Shown in pieces: positions 1 to 11,619 of a DNA stretch of 64,000 bases. A program made the translations under genes and the position numbers. The number at the start of each line of letters is the position of its first letter. The stretch's first letter is position 1. The notes beneath the pieces were generated by a model. It ran no database searches. It was given only the letters and a program-made list of their open reading frames with translations, and was not told the DNA's origin. This DNA is from Dendrobium chrysotoxum (Eukaryota; Streptophyta; Magnoliopsida; Asparagales; Orchidaceae): NCBI GenBank assembly GCA_019925795.1, contig CM034309.1:21384729-21448728 (forward strand). Reading direction: 5' to 3'.

Positions 1-417
1 TTTCTAATCAGATAGAACATAAATTCTACCTCAATATTCTATCCAATCCATCTGTAAAATCAAATTTGGGTTGGTCTTCGTTGGTTTTTGTTCCAGCGAA
101 ATAGAATATGGATCAAATTCAAATTTCGATTGTTCTTATCAGAATTCATCTATCACCCACATGTGTGATGCGATGCACATGAGGGTGCTCTCCTTTTTGA
201 TAAAAGACAGGATGGGAGTTTTAAATATTGTGATACTGAAAACTATTGTGTTTATCAAAGCTTATTTACAACCTGTTTGTTTTATAAATCAAAACCAGTG
301 TTTTATGGTCGGAGGGGGTAGAATTTTCATACCTGTTAAAGTCTAGTTCTATTGTTAGTAATGAAGCTTATGTTTTTGTGTTCAGTGCATGATAAACATT
401 TCACTCACTACTTGCAG
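1..417. other. Left-edge non-coding stretch, probably intron of the Agenet-like gene
   Basis: No convincing coding sequence is visible. The stretch is AT-rich and ends in a pyrimidine-containing acceptor (ttgcag, AG at 416-417) directly before the first recognisable exon, so at least its right part is best read as intron. The short open frames here have no protein-like character. Confidence 0.5.
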
Positions 418-1519
418 CTAGGACTGATAAACAGGCCGTTCATAGTTGGAATCTTCGTCCATCACGTATCTGGAAGGATGGACAATGGATGGAGTGGTCT
501 CATGCAAAGGAAAAGTCAAATAAACCACACGAGGTCTACATTTTATCTGACGCTCTCTCATGTTTATGCCATTAGCTTGCTTCTCAGCTATTTGACATAA
601 TAGCTATCATGTATTGTGGTTGCTATCACAGGGCGATACTCCCCAGGAGAAAAGGCAAAGATTAGGCAAGCGTGAAGGAAAAATTCATTCAGAAGTTGAG
701 GCTTCCGAGATGGGTAACCTTTCCAAGAATATTCTCATTGAAGAGTCCAGGAAACCTGATGATTCAAGATCGCTGGTTTTATCTGCTAAGGATAGAACCT
801 TTACCATCGGAAAGAATTCAAGAGAAGAGGTTGTTTCTGATGCACTTAAACCTAAACAGACTAGCTTGCAGAAAGAAGGATCGAAGGTGGTTTTTGGCGT
901 TCCAAGGCCTGGAAAGAAGAGAAAGTTTATGGAAGTTAGCAAGCATTATGTTGCAAACAAGTCTGAGAAAATTAGCGAAGGTAGTGATTCCATCAAATTT
1001 GCAAAATATTTGATGCCTCAGGCATCTCGCCCAACCAGGAATACGTTGAAAGTTGATAATAAAGGAAAGAAGGCTGTCGACATCAAGCCTAGAGGTGGTT
1101 TTAAAGCTGAGAATTCTCGGAACTTTCAAACTAGAAGTCTGTCTGAGAAGGACAAGGCATCGCTTTCCACATCAAATGAGGACACCGTTCAGGTGCTTCA
1201 TACTGATGCCATATCCAGTTTCGGGGGCAGTAACAATTGCTTAGACAAGATGAATGCATTCAAAGTCAGTTTTCAAAGCCATGATGAAAAAAATGATGTT
1301 TCCACTATAGCGTCAGATGATTCTGTGCAGCCTGCACCTGCTTCCTTCTCCAGAAAAAAGAAAACTTCAGGTTCTGAGCCGGATTTTGCTGTGAAATCAA
1401 AATTTTCTGTGGATAGGACATCCACCCTCTTGGATAAAGGCTCTAAAAATCCTGGAAAGCCACAACATGAAGTTATGGAACCCCGTAGATCCAACCGTAG
1501 GATTCAGCCAACGTCAAGG
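418..1519 (+). CDS. Agenet-domain (G2484-1-like) protein, two internal C-terminal-half exons
   Basis: Two exons of a plus-strand gene: 418-533 and 632-1519, joined across a GT-AG intron (534-631). The first contains RTDKQAVHSWNLRPSRIWKDGQW..., the second begins GDTPQEKRQRLG and holds the basic block VFGVPRPGKKRKFMEVSKHY followed by FAKYLMP. These blocks are those I associate with the C-terminal half of the plant Agenet-domain protein G2484-1; Agenet proteins are nuclear and thought to bind chromatin or RNA. The Agenet repeats themselves would lie upstream of the window. The exon closes with RRSNRRIQPTSR at a phase-0 donor (gtgagt, 1520). Open reading continues into the intron to 1723, but that extension (poly-F, poly-G) is intron read-through. 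The reading frame is intact, so the gene looks functional. Family identity is recalled, not searched. Confidence 0.8.
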
Positions 1520-1997
1520 GTGAGTTTCATTTCAATCGTAAGGCTAAAATGGTTCTTAAGCTTGCTACTGTTTTCACAAAATTTCATACATTCACTTGAA
1601 ACTGATCTATATTTACTCTTTGGAGCTGGTTACAGTAGAGTATTCTCTGCAATTTTCTTTGGCATCTTTTGTTTTTTTTTTTTTTTTTTTTCGGGGGGCG
1701 GGGGGAATTGGGTTGGTTCCTGAGAAGCTAGTCTTTTTTTTTGTTCATAAATGTGAAAAGTACACTTCAGTGTCAGACAGTAGCTATTGCGATGGAGTTG
1801 CCTTAGTAGCACCTTCCTGATAGTGCACTATGGCAACTGTTTTTTTAGGGAGAGATGGAGAAGCTAGGAAATAAGGTAAAATAGAGAGTAAAAAATATAA
1901 AATAGAAAAGAAATTAAACTCACAAAAACATAGAATAATATTGTATAGATTCACTCAATTAATGCCTACTCCCTATTGTCGTCTTTGTAGATTTCAT
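1520..1997. other. Non-coding intron sequence with homopolymer tracts
   Basis: Contains a run of about 20 T (1672-1691) followed directly by a G-rich stretch (about 1693-1705), then AT-rich sequence. No gene is seen. The part from about 1920 to 1997 loosely resembles the copia LTR near 14600 and may be the other half of a copia LTR split by the reverse gypsy LTR. That is a weak inference. Confidence 0.4.
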
Positions 1998-3486
1998 TGG
2001 GGGCTCCGAAAATTCGTACCCCGGCCTCTCCCGTTCTTTTGGGAAGAGTTTTAACGAATTAAGTTCATGGGTAAATTTTCAGAATGCAGATTGAGTTTGT
2101 AGATAAGACACTATCCAGAGATTTTGCCCTCATATTGCGAGGGCTTTATAATATGAGTTATGGTTTCCTATAGGCGCAAGCCCCTATAGTTAATTACCCC
2201 TCCCGATAACAAGAGAGAAGTTTCGATTAAGGCTAGTCGTCAATCAGATACGTAGAAATACATGATATCTGACATATAGTGGCAGCATGGGTTTGGTATT
2301 TGAGATTAAAATTTAAAAATTTCACCATCATGCACTTAAAGCAGATGGTGGGGGAATAGATGATGGACCCAATCAAGATCTCATGGTTCCGTTGTCCAGG
2401 GCCATCATGGTCCATGGTTTACTTAGTTAAAAGAGGTAATTAACCCAACTTGACAGAAGGATCCTTATCGGCAACTATGGGTTGCATCGTCCAAAGTTAC
2501 CTTGTAGACCTGAGGTGAATGTTTGTCTAAAGGGATAAATTTGAATCCACCTTAGCTGACATAGGGCTTCGTGCCCTATCGATTATATCCTATTGATTCA
2601 TATCTCAAGGATTTAGTGCCATTGGGGAGCTTACGGGCTCTGGCCATGACAGTAATTTAGTGGTGCCATTTGGCGGCAAACCACCTGGTTCAAAGGACCC
2701 TGGTCATGACCATTTGCCTGCGGTGCCATTTGACAGCAAACCCGTCAGTTAGAGGGCATGTGCTACATTCTTGCTGACAAGAGATTATTTGAGAATGAAT
2801 CATAGTGATATTCTCGACCAGACATTAGCTCTTTGTGAGCTGAAGTGATATTTAAATTTATCCATCTCGACAAACTATCGCGGAAGGTGGATGATTTTTG
2901 ATTTAAGTGTTTTGACGGTTAATTTCGATTTTAAATATTTTGAATCTTGATGATTTTCTTATTGTTTTGAATTTCATGAGCATTTTGAATATTTGGAATT
3001 AACCCCTACGGTTGAGGTCTATGTTCAACACAGCCATCATCGGGGTGTTTATGGGGAATTTCATTTATGGGTTGAACCTTGTCGACTCTGTCTGCTTGTC
3101 GACAGAGGATCGGATTCATTGTCGGCTGTATGCCCTTGTTAGTGAATTTTTCTTGTTGTATACCTTGAAAGCCTAATATTAACGTATAAAATAAATGTCT
3201 CGGTCAACACCGCGACCGTAAATTTGTTTGATGGTTCAAGTTGTGTCGACTCTTATCCGCTCGCGTAAGAGGATCGGGCTTGAAGTTAGGTTTATTGTTT
3301 GACCTGCGTAGCATCCTCAGACGTCACATGTGTACCCATAACACACTCTTTGGGGCCCATGCAGGTATTTAGGGGGTATTTTTATAATTATCTATTGAAC
3401 ATTGTCGACTCTTTCTAGATGCTGACAGTTGATCGGGTTCGTTGCTGGCTATGATGCACCGACACTCCACTTAAAGAGTCAATGCA

Positions 3487-3605
3487 GTGTCGGACACGTG
3501 TCGGACACGGACACGCGTCCGACACGGCACGGACACGTGTCCGACACGCCAAAGGCGTGTCACATTTAAAAAAAAATAGAATAAAATCGGACACGCGTGT
3601 CCCAA
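3487..3605. repeat. Left subterminal GGACACG repeats of the hAT element
   Basis: Dense direct and inverted copies of GGACACG/CGTGTCC, including the palindrome CGGACACGTGTCCG (about 3529-3542). The right end (7272-7356) carries the same motif as CGTGTCC. In hAT elements such arrays are transposase binding sites; assigning that role here is by analogy. Confidence 0.75.
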
Positions 3606-3734
3606 ATATTTAAGAATTAAATTAAAAAAAAAATTTATGTATAAGCTTATTCCCCCGCTCCCGTAGCCCTACATTTCGTTTGGGCGGCTTTCTTCGTATT
3701 TCGTTTGGGCGTCTTTCTTCGTATTCGGCTTTCT

Positions 3735-4150
3735 CCCGTAGCCCTACATTCCTTCATCGTTTCCGCTCGCACCCGAGGCCAAGCCGCGAGCAGCAGGCCG
3801 CTCGTCGCTTCCTTCTTGGTTTCCGATCGCAACCGAAGCCAAACCGCGAGCAGCCGAGCCGCTCTTTGCTTCCTTCGTCGTTTCCGCTCACACCCGAGGA
3901 CAAACCACGAGCAGCAGAACCGCTCGTCGCTTCCTTCGTGGTTTCCGATCGCAACCGAGGCCAAACCGCAAGCATTCCTTCGTCGTTTCCGCTCGCACCC
4001 GAGGCCAAACCGCGAGCAGCAGGCCGCTCGTCGCTTCCTTCTTGGTTTCCGATCGCAACCGAAGCCAAACCGCAGCAGCCGAGCCGCTCTTTGCTTCCTT
4101 CGTCGTTTCCGCTCGCACCCGAGGCCAAACCGCGAGCAACGAGCATTACT
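3735..4150. repeat. GC-rich minisatellite, period about 61 bp
   Basis: About seven tandem units built on CTTCCTTCKTSGTTTCC-GATCGCAACCGA-GCCAAACCGCGAGCAG. Units alternate two versions, GATCGCAACCGA and GCTCGCACCCGA. The array lies between the left subterminal repeats and the transposase start, so it would be transcribed leader or promoter. It stands out by GC content from the AT-rich remainder of the element. Open frames on both strands here are repeat artefacts, not genes. Confidence 0.85.
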
Positions 4151-4792
4151 TCGTCGTTTCTGCGGAAGTCTTCCATTTAGGTATAAATTTCTTGCTGCCT
4201 TTCGAAAATTTTTGTAGTGAGAAGCTACATTATACAACCTTGTCTTCTAGTTTGTGGTAGATGTACTAAACTTACTGTTCAACTTAAAAAAAAGTTATAA
4301 TACTCATAACTTAAAATAAAATTACTTTCCCCACAACAAATTTATAATTAGTCTAACTAATGTGCTTATTAATATGACGTAGGATGTAAACATTTGATCA
4401 AATTGTTACGGAAGTTGTACTTTGATGAACTTGTGTGTATTAATTTGTATCTTTTTGCTGTAGTAAATGAATGCTATAATTTTGCTTGATCAACAAGTTT
4501 TAAGAAGCTTCTTTCTATGAGCACTTTATTATTATGTCAATCTGGAATTGCATTCTCCTGCATTTTTGGTTTTTGATGTCTTTTTGAATGCAAAAGGTAC
4601 TTCTGGTTTCTCATTAAGCTGGGAAGTAAGTAGTAGTTTAGCAATTTTAAATGTTTTACAATATGTCATTGTCACCCAAATGTTTTACAAAATGTGGTTG
4701 AATAGAGATAGATAGTGCTATTTATTCTTTGTGGGATTTGTGTATAAATTTTTTTCTTCCTTTGTTTCTACCAATTTCGTAGGGTTTGTAAA

Positions 4793-7088
4793 ATGAGCTC
4801 TAGTGCTGGTGGGAGTAGTTCAAAAGAGCCTTCTTTAGAAACTGATAAGCCATTATGGAATCATGTTACGAAGTTAGGAAAAACATTTGAAGGAGGAGGG
4901 AATGTGTCATTCAAATGCAATTATTGTGGTGGCACCTACAAAGGATCTTATTCTAGAGTGAAAGCACATCTACTTAAGATTTCTGGCCATGGAATTAAAA
5001 TGTGTCCTAAGATTACTACGTCGCAGTTGATTGAATTGAACAGACAAGTTGATGAGGCTGAATCTAGGATCAAAAGGGCACTTCCTAAAGAGATACCTTT
5101 GCCATCTACCCATGGTTCATCCCACACTTCTTCCTCATCTGTTAGAGTTGATCATACAATATCATATAGAAGTGAAGGATATGATTTAAAGAAAAGAAAA
5201 GGAGTTGCCAGTAGTGCTTTAGAGAAGGCTTTTAACATGCAGCAGCGAGAGGAATTAGATGGTGAAATAGCAAGGATGTTTTTTTCAGCGGGACTTCCTT
5301 TCAACCTTGCAAGAAATCCTCATTACAAAAATGCATTCACTTTTGCATGTAATAACAATCTTGCTGGTTATGTTCCACCTGGCTACAATGCATTAAGATC
5401 AAAATTATTGGAGAGGGAAAGAGCACATATTGAAACATTGCTTGAGCCAACCAAAAGAAGTGTGGAAAGAAAAAGGTGTAACTTTGATGTGTGATGGTTG
5501 GACTGATCCTCAAAGAAGACCACTCATTAATTTCATGGCCGTTACAGAGAATTCCCCAATGTTTATTAAAGCTGTGAATTGTGAAGGAGAATACAAGGAT
5601 AAATATTTCATTGCCAATTTGATTAAAGAGGTGATTGTCATTGTTGGGCCTTCAAATGTGGTGCAGGTTATTACAGATAATGCGCCGGTGTGTAGAGCTG
5701 CAGGATTGTTGGTGGAGCAAACTTATCCTCATATATTCTGGACTCCATGTGTTGTGCACACTTTAAATCTTGCTCTAAAAAATATTTGTGCAGCAAAGAA
5801 TACAGAGGCAAATGAAATCATCTATGCTGAATGTCATTGGATAACAACGGTTGCAGATGATGCAGTTTTGATCAGAAATTTCATTATGAACCACTCAATG
5901 AGACTTTCAATGTTTAATGATTTCTCACATTTTAGAATGTTAGCTGTTGCTGAAACTCGTTTTGCTTCAGTAATAATCATGTTGAGAAGATTCAAACAAA
6001 TAAAAAGTGCTCTTCAATCTATGATGATTAGTGAGAAGTGGTCTTGCTATCGAGAAGATGATGTTGGGAAGGCAAGGTATGTGAAAGAAAAGGTCTTAGA
6101 TGATTTGTGGTGGGATAATGTAGATTACATTTTGGCTTTCACTGATCCGATTTATGATATGTTGAGAGAGGCTGACACAGATAAATCATGCTTACATTTG
6201 ATTTATGAGATGTGGGATTCTATGTTAGCAAAAGTGAAAGAAATTATATACAGACATGAAAGAAAGTCACATAATGAAGAATCAAGTTTTTGGAGCGTTG
6301 TCTACACCATTCTTGAGGATAGATGGACCAAAAGCAACACACCTCTGCATTGTTTGGCCCATTCATTAAATCCAAGGTACATTTGTATTCATCTTTTAAA
6401 TTAATTTTAATTTTTTTGGTAAATGAATAAATAATTTAATATGCTTTGTATTGTTTGAAGGTATTCAAGTAAAGAATGGCTTCAAGAAGACCCTCAACGT
6501 GTCTCACCTCAAAAAGATTTAGAAGTGTCAAATATGAGAAAGATATGCTTGAAACGATATTTTCCAAATGAGGAGGAGAGAAGAAAGATTAATATAGAAC
6601 TTGCAAAGTTCTTTGGATACTTAGAGGATTTTGGTGATCAAGAATCTTTAGTTGATAGATGGAGGATGGATCCAAAAATGTGGTGGTTGATTCATGGAGC
6701 TTCAGCACCGCTTCTTCAAACAATAGCAATAAAACTCCTTGGTCAAGTATCATCCTCTTTTTGTTGTGAGAGAAATTGGAGCACATACTCTTTTATTCAA
6801 TCGATGAAGAGGAATAAAATAACTCCACAACGAGCTGAAGATTTGGTTTATGTGCATACAAATCTTCGTCTTCTATCAAGGAAGACCCCACTTTATATGA
6901 CAGGTGATAACAAGATGTGGGATGTTGCTGGAGATGGGTTCGAGTGCCTTGATGATATGGGATTATTGGAGGTTGCAAATCTTTCGCTAGATGAACCAGA
7001 ATTGGAAGCAATGATATTCAATGATGATGATATTGAAGGCCAAAGACCAACCTCTGAATCTAATTCTATCATTCCCTCTATTGAGTAG
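4793..7088 (+). pseudogene. hAT transposase (BED zinc finger, DUF659, hATC), one frameshift
   Basis: Starts at ATG 4793. A BED-type zinc finger follows (FKCNYCGGTYKGSYSRVKAH, about residues 38-60). DUF659 spans about 5480-5780, with CDGWTDPQRRPLINFMAV and ITDNAP. The C-terminal hATC dimerisation domain is at about 6680-6880 (WWLIHGASAPLLQTIAIKLL). A GT-AG intron lies at 6377-6460, and the second exon (6461-7088) ends at TAG. The frame shifts by one base in an A run at about 5452-5456. The first frame then stops at 5494, while the correct frame is already open from before 5430. Apart from this shift the protein is complete, at the usual size for the family (roughly 740 residues). The single lesion means this copy is probably inactive but recently active, unless the shift is a sequencing error. 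Confidence 0.9.
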
Positions 7089-7271
7089 TTGAATATTCAT
7101 GTTGTACTAAATGGTTTTTTGCTTATATTTTTGTGATTGTATTAGACATTTTGTACTAAACATTTTTATATTATAAGCTAAACAAGTTCTCATGACATTG
7201 ATTTATTATTGCTTACCATTTCCAATATGGTGTCACTTTTATTTCTATATATTATATTAAAAAAATTATTA

Positions 7272-7358
7272 TGCCGTGTCCACGCCGCACCCGTGTCCTA
7301 TATTTTTAAAAAATGCCGTGTCCCGTGTCCGTGTCGTGTCGTGTCCGTGTCGGTGCAT
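7272..7358. repeat. Right subterminal CGTGTCC repeats of the hAT element
   Basis: Several copies of CGTGTCC/CGTGTCG run up to the right inverted repeat, mirroring the left array at 3487-3605. The copies are separated by a short AT-rich stretch (7300-7314). Confidence 0.75.
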
Positions 7359-9022
7359 CTTAGGTTGCTGGCTTTATGCCTTTAATGGTGAATTTTTCTT
7401 AGTTATAGGCCTTGAATACCTAATATTAACTATAAAACAAAATATCTCGGTCGATGTCGTGACCGTATATTTGTTTAATGTTTCGAGCCATGTCGACTCT
7501 TATCCATTCACATAGAAGGATCGGGCTCGAATTTAAGTTCCCTTCTAGACACGTAGTATCCTTAGACATCACGTGTGTACCCATAACATGCTCGTCGGGG
7601 CCCATGCGGGTGTAAATTGCATGTGCATTTTCTTGTATTTGTGTGTATGCATATTGCAATACACGTGTGGGGGGCACTTTGGATGTATGATGATTTTTCT
7701 ACGACAACTCGTAGAAGCTTGTATTTGTTGTATCCCTTTTGTATCTATGCTGCTTGCAGGCAGGTTAACATATTCATTTGCAAGCCTATGTTATCCATTG
7801 GGCGAGATGCATTTATCACCTATCTTTTCGTACATGTTGACTGACAAATTGTTGTCTTCATCATCAATTTCTTTATGTATATTGATTGGTGACTTTCTAC
7901 ATTCACTTGCACGTGTTTCAGTGTTCGTAGGGACTATCATATGTGTCCCCAAGACGACTAGTATTGGTTGTAGGGAGACTTGTTGCATTTACAGTTCATC
8001 TGCAAATTGGCATTGATTGTTGGGTGAGTTGCGTTCATTGCCAATTTCACTTGCTTGTTGACGGACAAGTTGCTGTGTTTGTCATCAAATTTTTTTAACA
8101 CATGTTGATTGGCGAACCGCTGCATCTGGTTGCATGTATTCTGGTGTTCATTGAAACTGCTATGGGTGATTGTAAGTTAACTAACATCTCTCGTAGAGGA
8201 ACTTTATTGTCACAAGCTTGTTTGCTGTCGTTGCTCACAGACAGGTTGATATGTGTATTGCAAATTTTCCTCTTCATGCAAATGAACTGTTGTACTCATG
8301 CAAGCGTCATGCTCGTTGATGGCTCATGTTGTTGCTTGTAAGTTCAAATGCATTTGTTTGTATTTTGATGTCGACCGTAAGGCGTGATATTTGTTGCATG
8401 TCTTTCACGTTCCGTTCATGAATACATCATGATTTATATTGCACTCATCTTTCCTTCCATTGTTGTTTGCGAGCGGGTCATCATACAATCTTTATTGATC
8501 TGTCATACAATCGTTATTGATCATTACTTGCAAACGAGTTGTGTTGAATATTACAAGTCTTCCGTTGTCATGTGAAGATGATTTAAATCTTGTATGGCGA
8601 ATTTGCTTATTAACATTTGCATTCCAATTGAAGTGATAAATTCTCAATATTCATTGGAAATCTTGTGTTGTTAATTATAAGCATGTCATTGCATTCCCCA
8701 GTTAATCCTTGCTTACATGATTAATGTTATTATTTCACCAAATTACAAGTCCCATTTTAGACATTAAATTATGCTTCATTTAATGCTCAAGTTCTAGTTT
8801 AGTTCATTTTCGTTTGTTCAATGTCAAGTTTAAGTTCTCTTGCATTCTATTCAAATCAAGTCCCCTGTGGTCAAGTTTTTTTCAAGTCCTTTGTTCAGTT
8901 CGAGTTTGTTGTCATTTGCTTAAATTCATTTGCTTAAGTTCAGGTCCCCTGTCACTGTAAAATTTGGCAGCCTTCCAGCGTCTCCCCCTTTTGGGAGAAA
9001 TTCCAAGAGTCTTGGTCTTCTT

Positions 9023-9288
9023 CCACGCTAGAGAAAAAACGTGTACGGTATGTGTCGGATGACACTGCGGTCATATATCTTCAGTACCACCATGCCATAG
9101 AAAGGCGTGTATGGATTTTCGGGGATACCTGTTTGAAAACGCACAGTTGTTTCCCTGCCCGCACTGAGGAGCGTACGGATACTTAAATTTTGCCCGCCAT
9201 GCTAAAAAAAGATCGCACGAGGATTATATGCCTCGTCGCAAGCATCGCGATGAGCATCTTCCCACTGTGTTAAGAAAAGCGTGCATGG
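9023..9288 (-). repeat. Decayed hairpin-unit array of the reverse gypsy LTR
   Basis: About five degenerate units, for example 9090-9113 (complement reads CCATACACGCCTTTC...) and 9262-9287. They correspond in position and sequence to the CACGCT...AGCGTG hairpins of the intact Ogre LTRs at 16879-17359. Stems are mostly broken here. This relic shows that the array is an old feature of the LTR family. Confidence 0.55.
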
Positions 9289-9461
9289 GTGATCGCTCTC
9301 CACGCTCCAAGCGTCGAAAACAGGATTTTAGGATTTTCTGAGTTTGAACCGTTATACCTGCGCGACGTGGCGATTGACGGCTGTGGAAAATGCACAGAAA
9401 GACATTTTTTTCTTTTTCCTTTTTTGCATTTTTTCTTTTTTTTGCATCTTTTTTCTTCTTC

Positions 9462-10262
9462 TCTTTTTTTTTTTAGGACAGATTATTTCTTTAAAAACAC
9501 AATAACAAGTGAGTAATAGTAAACATAAAAAAAGAAGCGGCATCTGAATCAATCTACACATATTTGATTCTCAAGAGGAAAGAAACCTATGAAGCACAAA
9601 TTAGTTGTATTTATGGTGCAGGCATTAACTAAAACTTTTCTTTGGTTGTTGAAATCTGGGTTCTTTCCTCAGCCAATAAGGAATGCTGATCACTTCCATT
9701 TTCCAAGCTATTGAACTTCACGGATTTGGATGGAAGTGCGGGATACTTCATCTGGCAAAATGTCATAAGCCTCTTCAAGGATTAGAGGTACTTCCGAGTT
9801 GTCTCATTGTTCATGATGTACGCCACACTGTTGGTGTAGATCTCACGAGCTGATCGCTCGTGGATTCCAACCATAGTCACTCCAATAGGCCATGGTGCAT
9901 TTCCAATGGCCATCCCGATGTAATGGTCCATTGCTATGAGGTAGTTTCAATCCATGCAACACCACACCATTAGCATCAGAGCTTGTCGAATGTCATCTGG
10001 AAGAACCTTCTTCCTGCAGAACTTAAACAACGGATTCAAACAACGAGCACACTGGTTGAAGGTAGAAACCATAGAATTCCCCTTGGCTGTTCTCTTCTTT
10101 GCCCCAGGCATCTCGTCAATCTCCTGGTTCAACTTAGTGAGAAGTTGTTTGAAGAACACAAGAATCTTGTCCTCGTCACAAAGCTCCTCAAAATTAGCCT
10201 TCATACTCTTCAAATCCTTATTTGCATTTGGTCCGGACGAGGCTTCGAGCAGGATGTGGGTG
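9462..10262 (-). pseudogene. PRP18: Processed PRP18 (pre-mRNA splicing factor 18) pseudogene
   Basis: On the minus strand, 10213 to about 9655 reads through the conserved Prp18 domain without introns: FEELCDEDKILVFFKQLL, FNQCARCLNPLFKFCRKKVL, PDDIRQAL, then AMDHYIGMAIGNAPWPIGVT, MVGIHERSARE, TNSVAYIMNNETTRKYL, RLMTFCQ, and finally a SLLAEER-like end. Prp18 acts in the second step of splicing with the U5 snRNP. In-frame stops (after CCMD, and after TTRKYL) and small lesions show it is dead. Beyond the coding end lies about 180 bp of UTR-like sequence and a T run at about 9464-9474, which on the minus strand is a poly(A) tail. Absence of introns plus the tail indicate retroposition of an mRNA. 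The N-terminal half of the protein is missing, consistent with 5' truncation. Confidence 0.88.
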
Positions 10263-11537
10263 CGATTGTGAGGTCTAGAGGCGGCTTGAAGTCCAACTTA
10301 GTGCAGGTGAGGAGGTCGGCATATGAAGGGAGTTCGGCCGTGAGGTCTGGAGTTGGAGGTTTGGCTCAGTGAATTGAGGGAGATGGGATATGCGGTTTGT
10401 TGGCTGTGGAAGAAACGAACGACAGATGAGGAGGTGTGATCGTGTGGAAGACGGACGGTTGGCGATCATGCGGAAGAGGTAGATTAAATGTTCGAGCGGG
10501 TGTTGGCGTGAGACAGAGACGGAGAGAGCGTGAAGTCGAGCTTATGCGAAAAATAGAACGACTTGTTTTCATTTTATCATGATTTAACGACGAGCCATCG
10601 GTGGACGTTCGTGGCAAATCGCAGATTTTACTGGAGAAGATGCAAGATCAGCCGAATTTAATCGATTTTGCTAGAGATACAGCACAGGTGATACGAGGTT
10701 TGCATTAAATTGGATTTGGACTTTCGATCTTTGATTGATTTTTTTTGTTTATTAATAATATATTATTATTATTAAAATTATTATTATGAAAAGTGACGTT
10801 GATGGAATGGAAATTTGTGCGCCTCGAAATTCATGCGCTACCGATTTAATTTGCGTGCGTTTCTTTAAAATTAGTGCATTTCATCTCGGAATGCACGCCG
10901 ATTTTCCCGTGAGGGTTTCATTGGATAAATTCGCAGTTAATTCTAAGTATCAGCGACGTTTCGAACGCAACGGTGAAGTCCGTTTTGCGATCGGACGTTG
11001 TTTGGGCGGCGTCACGCGCCAATTTCCTTTATTTGTGCGCGTCGCCTAGGAATCTGCATTGATTTGCGCGCGTAATTTTCGTTGGACAAATTGGCAGTAA
11101 TTTTTGAGTATTGTCGATGTTCTGAACATAACAGCGAAGTCCGTTTTGCGATCAGACGTCGTTTGGGCAACATCGCTGTCAATTTTGTCAATTTGCGCGT
11201 CGATCCTCTTGCGCGACTTTAATTGATCAGATTGACTTTCATTTTTTGGGTGTTGATGATGTTCCAGACACCACTGTGAAATTCGTTTTGCCATCGAACG
11301 TTGTTTGGGCGACGCCGTGTGTCAAATTCGGGTATCGGTCGTCCCTTTTGACCGATCTTGTCGATTTGACTGCGAGAAGTCCCCTTTTAGGTGAACTTGA
11401 CCTCCTGATTGCAACGGCGCAGTCCGTTTGAAAATCGGAGGTCATTTGGCCCTTCATGTGATGCATCGCACGGACGCGCGTGTTGTCTAAATTGCCAATT
11501 GTCTCTTTTCTCGTGCTTTGATATGTAGGGGTCAACA
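10263..11537 (-). repeat. 5' part of the reverse gypsy LTR with about 150-bp imperfect tandem repeats
   Basis: Four diverged copies of a unit containing GTCCGTTTTGCGATCRGACG followed by TTTGGGC occur near 10976, 11136, 11281 and 11420, spacing roughly 140-160 bp. The left part (10263-10560), read on the minus strand, is the GC- and CT-rich LTR start region also seen at 15800-16250. Open frames here are repeat artefacts. Confidence 0.6.
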
Positions 11538-11619
11538 TTCACAATGGCTTTATTGTGGAGATTACAACCCTAGTACCCAATTATGGTTGAGTTCTTGATC
11601 TTACTAACATATATGAGTT

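Larger units (their letters stand above)
3449..7363 (+). mobile_element. hAT DNA transposon with terminal inverted repeats and 8-bp target duplication
   Basis: Ends read CTATGATGCACCGACAC on the left and the complement of CTAAGATGCACCGACAC on the right, giving about 17-bp inverted repeats with one mismatch. The element is flanked by identical 8-bp duplications GTTGCTGG (3441-3448 and 7364-7371), the hAT signature. Length is 3915 bp. It carries GACACG-rich subterminal repeats, a GC-rich minisatellite leader and one transposase gene with an 84-bp intron. It lies inside the reverse gypsy LTR, whose sequence resumes at 7364, so it is younger than that LTR. The clean duplication suggests a fairly recent insertion. 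Confidence 0.93.
1998..11537 (-). mobile_element. Decayed gypsy (Ogre/Tat-family) LTR, reverse orientation, probably solo, with nested insertions
   Basis: Read on the minus strand, the sequence starts with tgttgacccc (complement of 11528-11537) and ends with the ggagcccca-like terminus near 1998. These are the ends of the Ogre LTRs at 15698 and 44834. Shared landmarks in mirrored order: the cctctcccgttc/ttaattacccctcccgataac block (2030-2210), gccatttggc motifs (2665-2740), the gggcccatgca...cacgtg block (3310-3375 and 7553-7617), and the decayed hairpin array (about 9023-9288). Flanks are TTCAT (1993-1997) and TTCAC (11538-11542), a 4/5 match consistent with an aged 5-bp target duplication. 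No PBS or coding region adjoins, so a solo LTR is likeliest. It is interrupted by the hAT element and the PRP18 retrocopy. Confidence 0.7.

Noticed and set aside
1520..1723. Extension of the Agenet-like exon to the stop at 1723
   Set aside because: The extension runs through poly-T and poly-G. A consensus donor gtgagt at 1520 and the matching exon at 36776 explain the protein better.
3647..4237. Long overlapping open frames on both strands with RK-rich or PR-rich repeats
   Set aside because: They come from the GC-rich minisatellite, which lacks stops by composition. No start context or conserved motif.
9289..9561. Open frames with poly-F or poly-K near 9400-9540
   Set aside because: Caused by T-rich low-complexity sequence around the retrocopy poly(A) tail.
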